From: Cohnella herbarum
Lineage (GTDB): Bacteria > Bacillota > Bacilli > Paenibacillales > Paenibacillaceae
Reading direction: 5' to 3'
Length of the DNA stretch: 64,000 bases
Assembly: GCF_012849095.1 (NCBI RefSeq)
Contig: NZ_CP051680.1
Span: 8,109,001-8,173,000 of the forward strand
Position numbers and translations under genes: made by a program. Under the pieces are notes generated by a model that made no database searches, had not been told where the DNA came from, and saw only the letters and a program-made list of their open reading frames with translations. Positions 35,203 through 42,996 of this stretch are shown one piece after another (within the stretch, counting starts at the first letter, position 1; each line of letters starts with the position of its first letter).

Positions 35203-35736
35203 ATGCTGGGCAAGTTGTTTTTCGTATTTTTGAAAATCGGATTCATTTCGTTCGGAGGGGGTTATGCCGTCATTCCGATGATCGAACGCGAAATGAACCA
35301 TCGCGGTTGGGTCGACGCCAATGAGTTTCAACAGATCGTCTCGTTGGCGGGCATGTCGCCAGGACCTATCGCCACCAACAGCGCGACATTGATCGGATTC
35401 GATTTGGCGGGTTTTCCCGGCGCGATCGTAGCGACGATTGGCATGGTAATGCCTTCCCTGCTCATCGTCATTCTTATAGTCGCCTTCTGCATGCGGTATC
35501 AAAGCAATAAACGGGTAAAAGCTTCCTTCTACGGTCTTAGACCGGTCGTTACCGGATTGATCATCTATGCGGCTCTGCATTTCGGTTTTCTGTCCCATAC
35601 CGAAACGATATTCACTTGGCCTACGCTTATGACATTGCTAATTAGTATTGGCTGCCTATATGCCATTCTTAAATATAAACTTCATCCGATCGTCGTCATC
35701 GTAGCATCCGGCTTTGCCGGCATTATCTTATTCTAG
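35203..35736 (+). CDS. Half-size CHR (chromate/sulfate) transporter, subunit 2
   Basis: A 177-aa partner of the preceding gene with the same N-terminal signature, FLKIGFISFGGGYAVIPMI, and the canonical MSPGPIATNSATLIGFDLAG. Five hydrophobic segments are visible and the C-terminus ends within the membrane-like GFAGIILF. Start ATG behind GGGGG. Translation is probably coupled with the upstream subunit (14-bp spacing) and with the FGE gene 17 bp downstream. Confidence 0.86.
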   Translation: MLGKLFFVFLKIGFISFGGGYAVIPMIEREMNHRGWVDANEFQQIVSLAGMSPGPIATNSATLIGFDLAGFPGAIVATIGMVMPSLLIVILIVAFCMRYQSNKRVKASFYGLRPVVTGLIIYAALHFGFLSHTETIFTWPTLMTLLISIGCLYAILKYKLHPIVVIVASGFAGIILF

Positions 35737-35753
35737 GCGGGAGGTGGCGCGAC

Positions 35754-36746
35754 ATGCGGAAGAAAATCGATGTTCCTTCCTGTTGCTCGGCGAGAAGGGA
35801 TACCGTCGATTCGGAGAGCATTCGGCATTCCCGATTCGAAGCGGACCTGACCGATAGGGAGTCGGAAAATATCGCATCATCCTGGGATAGCCGAGTAGGA
35901 ATGGTATTGATTCCGGGGGGAACGTTCCTAATGGGTACCTCCGATCGGGAAGGGTTTCCCGAGGACGGGGAAGGTCCGGTAAGGCAAGTCGCCGTCGATT
36001 CCTTCTATATAGATGTAACCGCGGTAACGAACGATCAATTCGCGAAGTTCGTCTCGGCTACGGGATATCGGACGGAGGCGGAGGTGTTCGGATGGTCTTA
36101 CGTGTTTCATTCGTTCGTCACGACTCGATCCAGGGAACAAGGCTCTCGTGCCGTTCCGTATACGCCTTGGTGGCTGGCCGTGGATGGCGCCGATTGGTCG
36201 CATCCCGAGGGAGTCGGTTCGAATGTGGGGAACCGGGGAGACCATCCGGTCGTTCACGTGACGTGGAACGATGCCGCGGCTTATTGCCGCTGGGCGGGCA
36301 AACGTCTGCCGACGGAAGCCGAATGGGAATTCGCCGCGCGGGGCGGGCTCGTTCAGAAGAGATATCCTTGGGGAGACGAGCTCAAGCCGGGCGGCGAACA
36401 CCTTTGCAACATCTGGCAAGGAAAGTTTCCCGAAGTGAACCATGCCAGCGACGGTTACGAAGGGACGGCGCCGGTAAGAGCTTATTTGCCTAACGGCTAC
36501 GGCTTGTACAATATGGCCGGTAACGTATGGGAATGGTGCGCGGACTGGTTTGACCGCGATTACCATTCGGTCGGAGACGCGGACAATCCCCGGGGACGAC
36601 AAGTCAGCGATATGAGATCGATGCGCGGCGGCTCCTATTTGTGCCACAAATCCTACTGCAACCGTTACAGGGTCGCCGCTAGAAATAAGAATACGCCAGA
36701 CAGCTCCTCAGGTAATACCGGCTTTCGCTGCGTGGCGGGCGTTTGA
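35754..36746 (+). CDS. Formylglycine-generating enzyme (sulfatase-modifying factor)
   Basis: Oxidises the sulfatase active-site Cys to formylglycine using O2 and copper. 330 aa; the first 45 residues are unlike the core. The core has MVLIPGGTFLMGTSDREGFP (about 50), SFYIDVTAVTNDQFAKFV (about 85), HVTWNDAAAYCRWAGKRLPT (about 165), WEFAARGG, GNVWEWCADWFD (about 260), and the catalytic pair in YLCHKSYCNRYR (Cys296 and Cys301) followed by TPDSSSGNTGFRC, which matches the SUMF1 signature closely. Both Cys are present, so it is a genuine FGE rather than a generic FGE-domain protein. Start behind GGGAGGTGG. It serves the sulfatase at 32966. Confidence 0.94.
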   Translation: MRKKIDVPSCCSARRDTVDSESIRHSRFEADLTDRESENIASSWDSRVGMVLIPGGTFLMGTSDREGFPEDGEGPVRQVAVDSFYIDVTAVTNDQFAKFVSATGYRTEAEVFGWSYVFHSFVTTRSREQGSRAVPYTPWWLAVDGADWSHPEGVGSNVGNRGDHPVVHVTWNDAAAYCRWAGKRLPTEAEWEFAARGGLVQKRYPWGDELKPGGEHLCNIWQGKFPEVNHASDGYEGTAPVRAYLPNGYGLYNMAGNVWEWCADWFDRDYHSVGDADNPRGRQVSDMRSMRGGSYLCHKSYCNRYRVAARNKNTPDSSSGNTGFRCVAGV

Positions 36747-36747
36747 A

Positions 36748-36924
36748 GTGATCGGGAAATTGATGAAAACGAAACCGGACCGAGTTATCGATACGTTATC
36801 CGTTGCCGGAAAGTCGTCTCCGTCCGAATGGCTGGAGGCGGATGGAATCCATCCTTCAGCTGAGGGACAGATCGCGATCGCGAAACGGCTTGTCGAAGCC
36901 CTAACGGGAGGGACTGAGGAGTGA
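36748..36924 (+). pseudogene. C-terminal remnant of an SGNH/GDSL hydrolase
   Basis: A 58-codon frame from GTG 36748 to TGA 36924 reads as the end of an SGNH/GDSL esterase: EADGIHPSAEGQIAIAKRL contains the family block V (catalytic Asp-x-x-His), followed by a final helix. No N-terminal Ser block exists upstream, where the FGE gene ends. I therefore read it as a truncated relic left by a deletion. It is followed by a terminator that may once have ended the intact gene. Confidence 0.6.
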
Positions 36925-36942
36925 AGCTGACGCCGAACCACC

Positions 36943-36978
36943 CGCCCGCGGTTCCCCAGGAACCGTGGGTTTTTTTCG
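36943..36978 (+). terminator. Rho-independent terminator
   Basis: CCCGCGGTTCC pairs with GGAACCGTGGG around a 3-nt loop, followed by seven T residues. It ends the importer-sulfatase-FGE operon. Confidence 0.9.
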
Positions 36979-37226
36979 TGAAATGCGCGAATAGGGTGTT
37001 CAACAAGAAATAAGGTGATGGCGTAACGTTAAGCGTTTTCGATAACGATATGGAAGCGATAAAGGCCGCAAAAATGGTTTTCTCTAGCGATTTGTTCAAT
37101 GCCGGGCGAGACGAATCCCAATATTCCGTACCATTTCCAATCGTCAAGGGATATCTTTTCTTCGTCTCATCGTTATAATAGAATACTCCAGACGTTATTT
37201 TGTGAAAGCGCATACAAAAAAATGAG

Positions 37227-37262
37227 ACAAACACAAACACAAACACAAACACAAACACAAAC
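37227..37262 (+). repeat. Hexanucleotide microsatellite (ACAAAC)6
   Basis: Six perfect copies lie 28 bp upstream of the kinase start, just before its AAAAGGGG ribosome site. Slippage would change the leader length in 6-bp steps. Confidence 0.95.
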
Positions 37263-37290
37263 GAGTCAGTCATCAAAAAGGGGTCTTCGA

Positions 37291-39123
37291 ATGATGCAAT
37301 GGAAAAAGAGGTTTCCGAGGGAATTGAACCTGCGGACGAAATTGTTGCTCCTCTTCGTCTTCCTGATTTTGTTTCCGTTAAGCCTGCAAGGAATCGTAAC
37401 TTATCGGCATTTTTCGGATACCGTAGATCGGAAGACCGAGCAATTCACCATCGATATCGTGCGGCAGATTAACGCGAATATGGATCGGCTCCTGAAAGAT
37501 TACGAGAGACTTTCGTTGATGCCTCTATATGACGAGATGGTTCTGAAAATATTAAGCAAATACGATGGGGAGATGGGCTCGGCGTCTTGGGCGTCTTCGG
37601 ACGATTATATGAAAATGAAGCTGTACACTTCCGCCCATGCCTACGATAGAGCGGAAATTCGCGGAATCCATTTCGTGAGCAACAGCGGCATTCTGTTCTC
37701 GAACGTAGACTCTATGGCGGTCGATTCGGTGTGGGACAGCAGACAGGACGAGTGGTTCGCCGAGGTGAATCGATCGGATGGAGCGTGGATGTTGATTCCT
37801 CCCCATATGCCTTCCTATTATAGCGGGACATCGACCGAACCTTACATCACGGTAGCGAGAATGATACGCGAACCTAATACGCTCAAGCGTCTTGGTTATA
37901 TTCTTATCGATATTAAGCTGGACGCTTTCCGAAACATTTTGTCCAATTTGAATTTCGAACAAGACGCGAATCTGATTATTATGGATAGCCAGAAAAGATT
38001 GCTCTTCGAACGAAAATCGGGAACCGAGATTTCCGCTTACGACGATTTGCTGCAGCATGATCAGCTTCGGAAAAACGGCGGCAACCAGAAAATCGAGCTG
38101 GGCGGTCAGCATTATTTGTACGTTCAGCATCATTCCAATTATTCGGGTTTATCCGTTATTAGTTTGACGCCGATTAAAGTCATTCAGAAGGAATCGCGGG
38201 AACTATGGACGTACACGTTGTGGTTTGCCGTCTTATGTTTGGCGATCGTTACGATATTGGCCGTGGGGATTTCTTATCGGATCACCCGCCCGCTCATCGA
38301 ATTGAAGAAGAAGATGGTCGGCGTCGAGCAAGGGGATTTCAACAAGCGGGTTTCGACGTTCGGCCATGACGAATTCGGTCAACTGGGGCGCGGATTCAAC
38401 AAGATGATGGAGGAGATCAACCGACTTTTCAACGAGGTTTTCGTCCTCGGAATCCGGGAGAAGGAAGCGGAGCTTTCCGCGTTGCAAAGCCAGATCAATC
38501 CGCATTTTATTTATAACACTTTAGAATCTATCAGCATGATGGCGATTCGAAAGAATAACGCCGAAGTCTCGGATATGGTTTCCGCTTTAGGCAAGCTATT
38601 AAGATATACGATCGATAAAGTCGACAGGCAAGTTCCGTTAAAGGAAGAAATTCGGTTCGTACAATCTTATGTTCAGATCCAGCAGATGCGTTATGGGGAA
38701 AGGCTGCGGGTGGAATACGAGATCGACGAAGATATCGTCGACATTCCGATTCCGAAGCTGATTCTGCAGCCGCTAGTGGAAAACGCTTTGTATCATGGGA
38801 TCGAGGCCGAGGAAAACGGAGGGACGATCTGGATATCCGCCTTGCGTTTCGAGAACGAGCTGCTTATTACGGTTAGAGACGACGGAAAGGGACTGACGGA
38901 GACGGAGATCGAACAGTTGAATTTGAAAATCCGAACGCAGCCCTCCTATCAGAGTTGGCGGAGAGAGGGTCAGAGCGGGCTCGGCATTCCGAATATCGCG
39001 CAGAGGATCATGTTTATTTACGGCGAACGCGGGGACTTGACGATAGACGGCAGTCTTGGGCAAGGACTCGCCGTTACGATCACGATACGAATCCAAGAGA
39101 CAGGCGGTGGCGAACATGTATAA
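37291..39123 (+). CDS. YesM-type sensor histidine kinase (second system)
   Basis: 610-aa membrane kinase; start ATG 37291 behind AAAAGGGG. A first membrane segment (about 15-38, LLLLFVFLILFPLSLQG), an extracytoplasmic sensor domain (about 40-300, including DWxx-like EPYITVARMIREP), a second membrane segment (about 307-327), HAMP (RPLIELKKKMVGVEQGDF), phospho-acceptor motif LQSQINPHFIYNTLESI (about 400) and the ATPase domain (LILQPLVENALYHGIE, VRDDGKGL, SGLGIPNIAQRIM). Overlaps the response regulator by 8 bp (ATGTATAA), so the two are coupled. It likely senses the ligand of the importer directly downstream. Confidence 0.93.
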   Translation: MMQWKKRFPRELNLRTKLLLLFVFLILFPLSLQGIVTYRHFSDTVDRKTEQFTIDIVRQINANMDRLLKDYERLSLMPLYDEMVLKILSKYDGEMGSASWASSDDYMKMKLYTSAHAYDRAEIRGIHFVSNSGILFSNVDSMAVDSVWDSRQDEWFAEVNRSDGAWMLIPPHMPSYYSGTSTEPYITVARMIREPNTLKRLGYILIDIKLDAFRNILSNLNFEQDANLIIMDSQKRLLFERKSGTEISAYDDLLQHDQLRKNGGNQKIELGGQHYLYVQHHSNYSGLSVISLTPIKVIQKESRELWTYTLWFAVLCLAIVTILAVGISYRITRPLIELKKKMVGVEQGDFNKRVSTFGHDEFGQLGRGFNKMMEEINRLFNEVFVLGIREKEAELSALQSQINPHFIYNTLESISMMAIRKNNAEVSDMVSALGKLLRYTIDKVDRQVPLKEEIRFVQSYVQIQQMRYGERLRVEYEIDEDIVDIPIPKLILQPLVENALYHGIEAEENGGTIWISALRFENELLITVRDDGKGLTETEIEQLNLKIRTQPSYQSWRREGQSGLGIPNIAQRIMFIYGERGDLTIDGSLGQGLAVTITIRIQETGGGEHV

Positions 39124-39913
39124 GGTGTTACTCGTGGAAGACGAAACCGTCATCCGCCATGGGCTGCGGGAATTGATCGGCCAATCGTCCAGCCAATTCG
39201 AGGTGACCGGCGAAGCGGCCAACGGAATGGAAGCATTGGAGTATTTGAAATGCGATATCCCCGATCTTATGTTCACCGACATCCGCATGAGAGAGATGGA
39301 CGGATTGACGCTAGTATCGAAAGTAAAAGAAATGTACCCGGATTTGCCCGTCGTTATCATTAGCGGCTACGGGGAATTCGATTACGCGCGCAAAGCGATC
39401 GAGTTCGGAGTTTACAAATATTTGTTGAAGCCGATCGAACGGCTCGAGCTGGTTACGACCTTGGATAAAATCAAGCTGGCGCTGGATCATCGTCACGGGA
39501 TATCGCCGTCCCCGTCGCAGAGCGCGATGCTCAACGAATCGAACGCAGGCGGAGATACGAGGAAGCTTATTCGCGACGTGAAGGAGTTCGTCAAGCTCCA
39601 TACCGATAGCGATTTGCGTCTTCAGACCGTGGCGGCCAGGGTTCACTTGAACGCGACTTATTTAAGTCAACTATTCAAGGCGGAGACGGGAATGAACTAT
39701 TCGGAATACGTATCCTACACCCGGATGGAGCGGGCCAAGTGGTTGCTCGCCAATACCCGGCTGAAAATCTACGACGTCGCCCGTCTGTCCGGGCACCAAA
39801 GCCCGAAGCATTTCATGCTCGTTTTTAAACAACAGGTCGGACTGACGGCAGGGGATTACAGGGATCAATACGGTCAAGCTGGCTCGGAAGATCGGGTCAA
39901 GGACGATGTATAA
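39116..39913 (+). CDS. AraC-type response regulator (second system)
   Basis: 265-aa activator with receiver domain (about 1-120; VEDE, Asp55 in LMFTDIRMREMDG, Lys in YLLKPIERL) joined by a short linker to a C-terminal AraC domain (about 165-260; VAARVHLNATYLSQLFKAET and YDVARLSGHQSPKHFMLVF). It is much shorter than the 509-aa regulator at 25841, lacking its central linker domain. Start ATG 39116 sits inside the kinase 3' end. It probably activates the importer operon starting at 40017. Confidence 0.92.
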   Translation: MYKVLLVEDETVIRHGLRELIGQSSSQFEVTGEAANGMEALEYLKCDIPDLMFTDIRMREMDGLTLVSKVKEMYPDLPVVIISGYGEFDYARKAIEFGVYKYLLKPIERLELVTTLDKIKLALDHRHGISPSPSQSAMLNESNAGGDTRKLIRDVKEFVKLHTDSDLRLQTVAARVHLNATYLSQLFKAETGMNYSEYVSYTRMERAKWLLANTRLKIYDVARLSGHQSPKHFMLVFKQQVGLTAGDYRDQYGQAGSEDRVKDDV

Positions 39914-39968
39914 AGAAAACGTACTATTTCTTAAGTTGGCGTGATTTAAGCAAGCATCGCACCCCCGC

Positions 39969-39974
39969 TATACT
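39969..39974 (+). promoter_or_regulatory. -10 box of the second importer operon
   Basis: TATACT lies 43 bp before the GTG start. A CACCCCC element abuts it where a -35 would be expected to matter less; a similar ACCCCC sits upstream of the first importer's -10. An activator-dependent promoter is likely. Confidence 0.4.
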
Positions 39975-40016
39975 CAAGAGGCACCAACATAATGCTACCT
40001 ACTAAGGGGGATTCAC

Positions 40017-41309
40017 GTGAAAAAGACAGGGTTATTGCTCTTATTGACAATGATGGTTGCGTTTACATTCGGTTGCAGCAATTCGGGATCGGAGAGCGGC
40101 TCGACGAGCAGTCCGGAAAAATCGGGGGACGTCGAACTGAAGTTCATGATGTGGGGCAACCAAGCCCATATGGACGTTTACACCAAATTGATCGACGGCT
40201 TCAAGAAAGAAAACCCGGGCATCCAAGTGACGATGGAATCGGTGCCGTTCGCGGACTATCAGCAGAAGATTTCCGTTCTGGCCGCCGGTAAATCGTTGCC
40301 GGATATCGCATGGGTGTCCGAACGGATGGTTCCGCAATTCAAAGAAAACGGAATTTTGGGCGACGTATCCGAATTCAAGGACGATGCGGAATTCAAGCTC
40401 GACGACTACATTCCGAGCACGCTCGACCTGTTCCGTGACGGCGATAAGTTGCTAGGTTTGCCTTTCTCTACTCCGCCGATGGTTATGTTCTATAACAAAA
40501 CGTTGTTCGATAAAGCGAATTTGACGGATCCGAATACTTTGGCTAAGGAAGGCAAATGGACTTGGGCGGAATTCGAGAAGTCCGCGAAAGCGATTACGAA
40601 CAAAGACGCGCAAAATCGCGTGTACGGCGTTAACTTCTTCCGCGATTGGAAGACGTGGGTGGCATTGTCCTCCTATTCTTGGTCGAACGGAAGCGGGCCT
40701 TTCAATAAGGATATCACGGAATTTACATGGAACGACCAATACGGCGTGGAAACGTTCGAAATGCTGGAACGCATGATGTTCACGGATGAATCGCATCCGA
40801 AAGCCGGAGAACAAGTCAGCTTCGACGCAGGCAACGTAGGTATGTTCTTCGATGTTTACAGCTACGTATCCAAAGCTAGGGAAATCAAGGATTTCGAATG
40901 GAGCATCGCTCCTACGCCATCCGGTTCGCAAGGCAGCGTACCGATGTTGGGCCAAGCGGGATACACCTTGTTCAAAGACAGCAAACATCCGGAAGAAGCG
41001 AAGAAGCTTCTGAAATATTTCGCTAGCCAAGAAGGCATTCAAGCGACTTCGACTTTCTTCGTGCCTCCGCGTACGACGGTGTTGAACTCGGACGAATTCA
41101 TCAATCAGCCTAACAATCCGAGCAAAGAACATATCATTCAGACCGTTATCGACGAAATGCCTAAAGCTCGCATTCTTCCGGGGCATGTACGTTGGCAAAA
41201 TATCGACAACGCGATCCTGCAAGGGTTCGATAGATTGTTCGGCAAAGTCGTTCCGGCGGATCAAAATTTGAAAACGATCTCCGACGAAGTCAACGCGCTT
41301 ATGAAGTAA
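40017..41309 (+). CDS. Extracellular sugar-binding lipoprotein of the second importer
   Basis: Family 1 solute-binding protein, 430 aa, GTG start behind AAGGGGG. Signal peptide MKKTGLLLLLTMMVAF with lipobox TFGC, then a Ser/Gly-rich linker. Binding-protein motifs: LKFMMWGNQAHMDVYTKLI, VTMESVPFADYQQKI, LAAGKSLPDIAWVSE and LGLPFSTPPMVMFYNKTLF. The C-terminal half has the usual YFASQEGIQATS segment. Followed by an intercistronic hairpin at 41319-41358. The ligand is presumably a carbohydrate; no specificity can be read. Confidence 0.92.
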   Translation: MKKTGLLLLLTMMVAFTFGCSNSGSESGSTSSPEKSGDVELKFMMWGNQAHMDVYTKLIDGFKKENPGIQVTMESVPFADYQQKISVLAAGKSLPDIAWVSERMVPQFKENGILGDVSEFKDDAEFKLDDYIPSTLDLFRDGDKLLGLPFSTPPMVMFYNKTLFDKANLTDPNTLAKEGKWTWAEFEKSAKAITNKDAQNRVYGVNFFRDWKTWVALSSYSWSNGSGPFNKDITEFTWNDQYGVETFEMLERMMFTDESHPKAGEQVSFDAGNVGMFFDVYSYVSKAREIKDFEWSIAPTPSGSQGSVPMLGQAGYTLFKDSKHPEEAKKLLKYFASQEGIQATSTFFVPPRTTVLNSDEFINQPNNPSKEHIIQTVIDEMPKARILPGHVRWQNIDNAILQGFDRLFGKVVPADQNLKTISDEVNALMK

Positions 41310-41318
41310 TTCCATATT

Positions 41319-41358
41319 GGACAAGGACAACGGTTCGGGTTCGAGCCGTTTCCTTGTT
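41319..41358 (+). terminator. Intercistronic hairpin after the binding-protein gene
   Basis: ACAAGGACAACGG pairs with CCGTTTCCTTGT and extends into GTTCG/CGAGC, without a T-run. Partial attenuation or mRNA protection after the lipoprotein gene is likely. Confidence 0.55.
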
Positions 41359-41373
41359 ACAGGAGGCTTAAAC

Positions 41374-42066
41374 ATGGCTAGCTTACAAGAAAGTTTGAAC
41401 AAGCGGAATCTTACGCTGATCGTAAGTCTCCCGGCCAACGACGCGGTTTTAGCCGGAGCTGCGCTGAAAGAAGGAGCCGATGGCCTTAAAGTTCACTATA
41501 ACGTCGGCCATAGAGCAAGCGGAAACCATTTCGGCCAACTGGACGAATACGAAGCGGTTTTTCGTAACATCCGCGGCCAGTTCGACGGTCCGTTCGGAGT
41601 CGTTCCGTCAGGGAGCATCGAAGGCGCTAAACGCGAGGATATCGAACGGCTCGCCCCTATGGGTTTCGACTTCTATTCCATCTACGGTCACCATCTTCCT
41701 TCCTTCATGCTGCAAGACCTCGGCTTGGAGAGAACGTTCGCGATCAACGAATCGTCCGATCTTGCTTTGCTGCCTTCGGCGAGTCATTTCGGTTTTACGG
41801 CGCTTGAAGCTTCGGTTATTCCCGGATCCGAATACGGAACGCCGTTAAGCTTCGCAGACGTTCTGAAGTATCGTTATCTCGTCGAACGCGCGCGGATGCC
41901 CGTACTCGTTCCGTCGCAACGCAAGCTCGTTCCGGACGATATCCGCGCGTTAAGCGACGCAGGTATCAAAGCGGTAATGTTGGGAGCGATCGTCGTAGGC
42001 AAGACGGAGGATACTTTACGCAAAGCGGTGGCCGACATTCGCGATGCGATCGATAGATTGACCTAG
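41374..42066 (+). CDS. TIM-barrel-like protein of unknown function
   Basis: A 230-aa soluble protein, ATG 41374 behind ACAGGAGG. The strand-helix pattern (LTLIVSLPANDAVLAGAALK, ADGLKVHYN, GPFGVVPSGS, GFDFYSIYGHH, ALLPSASH, MPVLVPSQRKLVPDDI, AGIKAVMLGAIVVG) suggests a (beta/alpha)8 barrel with a C-terminal phosphate-binding-type loop (AVMLGAIVVGKTED), as in NanE-like epimerases and related barrels. I cannot name a family. It lies inside the importer operon between the lipoprotein and permease genes, an uncommon place, so it probably acts on the transported compound. A sugar-phosphate isomerase or epimerase is possible but unproven. Confidence 0.6.
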   Translation: MASLQESLNKRNLTLIVSLPANDAVLAGAALKEGADGLKVHYNVGHRASGNHFGQLDEYEAVFRNIRGQFDGPFGVVPSGSIEGAKREDIERLAPMGFDFYSIYGHHLPSFMLQDLGLERTFAINESSDLALLPSASHFGFTALEASVIPGSEYGTPLSFADVLKYRYLVERARMPVLVPSQRKLVPDDIRALSDAGIKAVMLGAIVVGKTEDTLRKAVADIRDAIDRLT

Positions 42067-42081
42067 AAGGCGGTGAACCGG

Positions 42082-42996
42082 TTGAAAGACAAAAGCAAAC
42101 AACGAAGAAAAGGACCGCTGACCCGGGAAGCGCAAATTACGGGATGGCTCTTTATCTCTCCGATGGTGTTAGGTTTTACGTTGCTGTTACTGTTTCCAAT
42201 GGGATTGGCATTATATATGAGTTTTACGGATTGGCCGTTATTGGGAGACCATAAATTCATAGGACTAGACAACTATCAGCACATTCTATCGGATTCCTTG
42301 TTCTGGAAAGTGCTTACCAACACCGTCTACTTTACGGTAGGACTCGTACCGTTGAATATTATTCTAGCTCTGCTGCTGGCGCTCCTCTTATCCAAAAACC
42401 TACGGGGAATCGGCCTGTTCCGCACCGCGATTTTCGTGCCGGTCATGACCTCTTTGATCGTCTGGTCCATCGTGTGGAAATACATGTTCGCGACCGATTC
42501 GGGTTTGATCAATCAGCTTCTCATGGTGTTCAACATTAAGGGGCCGGCATGGTTATACGATACGGATTTGGCGATGCCCGCCGTTATCGTGACGAGCGTG
42601 CTGAAGAACGTCGGCCTGAACATGGTACTGTTCATCGCCGCGCTTCAACAGGTTCCAAGATCGTTATACGAAGCTGCGACGCTGGACGGCGCGGGCAAAA
42701 CGAAGTCCTTCTTCAACGTAACGTTGCCGATGATCACGCCAACGGTATTCCTGACCGTCGTCATGACCGTCATTGGATCGTTGAAAGTATTCGGCCAAAT
42801 CTTCGTCATGACGCAAGGGGGACCAAGCAATAGCACGAAAGTGCTGGTGTACTACATTTGGGAGAAAGCGTTCAAACTGTTCCAGCTCGGCTACGCCTCG
42901 TCTCTCGCGTTCGTGTTGTTCTTCGTCGTGCTCGTATTGACGTTGGTGCAGTGGCAGCTTAGAAAAAGGTGGGTGTTCAATGAAAGCGACGCATAA
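42082..42996 (+). CDS. CUT1 sugar ABC transporter permease (second importer, MalF-type)
   Basis: Membrane permease of 304 aa from a TTG at 42082; a GTG at 42073 (307 aa) is also possible but overlaps the GGCGGTGA ribosome site. Six membrane segments from GWLFISPMVLGFTLLLLF. EAA loop around residue 195 (SLYEAATLDGAGKTKSFF, LPMITPTVFL). Overlaps the next permease by 17 bp. No ATPase gene accompanies it. Confidence 0.91.
   Translation: MKDKSKQRRKGPLTREAQITGWLFISPMVLGFTLLLLFPMGLALYMSFTDWPLLGDHKFIGLDNYQHILSDSLFWKVLTNTVYFTVGLVPLNIILALLLALLLSKNLRGIGLFRTAIFVPVMTSLIVWSIVWKYMFATDSGLINQLLMVFNIKGPAWLYDTDLAMPAVIVTSVLKNVGLNMVLFIAALQQVPRSLYEAATLDGAGKTKSFFNVTLPMITPTVFLTVVMTVIGSLKVFGQIFVMTQGGPSNSTKVLVYYIWEKAFKLFQLGYASSLAFVLFFVVLVLTLVQWQLRKRWVFNESDA

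Larger units (their letters stand above)
36925..37290 (+). other. 366-bp intergenic region upstream of the second two-component system
   Basis: It holds a terminator (36943-36978), a weak cre-like element (GTTAAGCGTTTTCG, 37028-37041, 11 of 14 positions), and the hexanucleotide microsatellite at 37227-37262. No gene is evident: the frame through the microsatellite (MRQTQTQ...) has no ribosome site. Confidence 0.6.

Noticed and set aside
34550..35736. Chromate-resistance locus
   Set aside because: Only the family name points to chromate. No other metal genes are present and the operon context is sulfatase maturation.
37099..37290. N-terminal extension of the second histidine kinase through the microsatellite
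   Set aside because: The ATG at 37291 has AAAAGGGG at proper spacing; the extension includes low-complexity sequence and no ribosome site.
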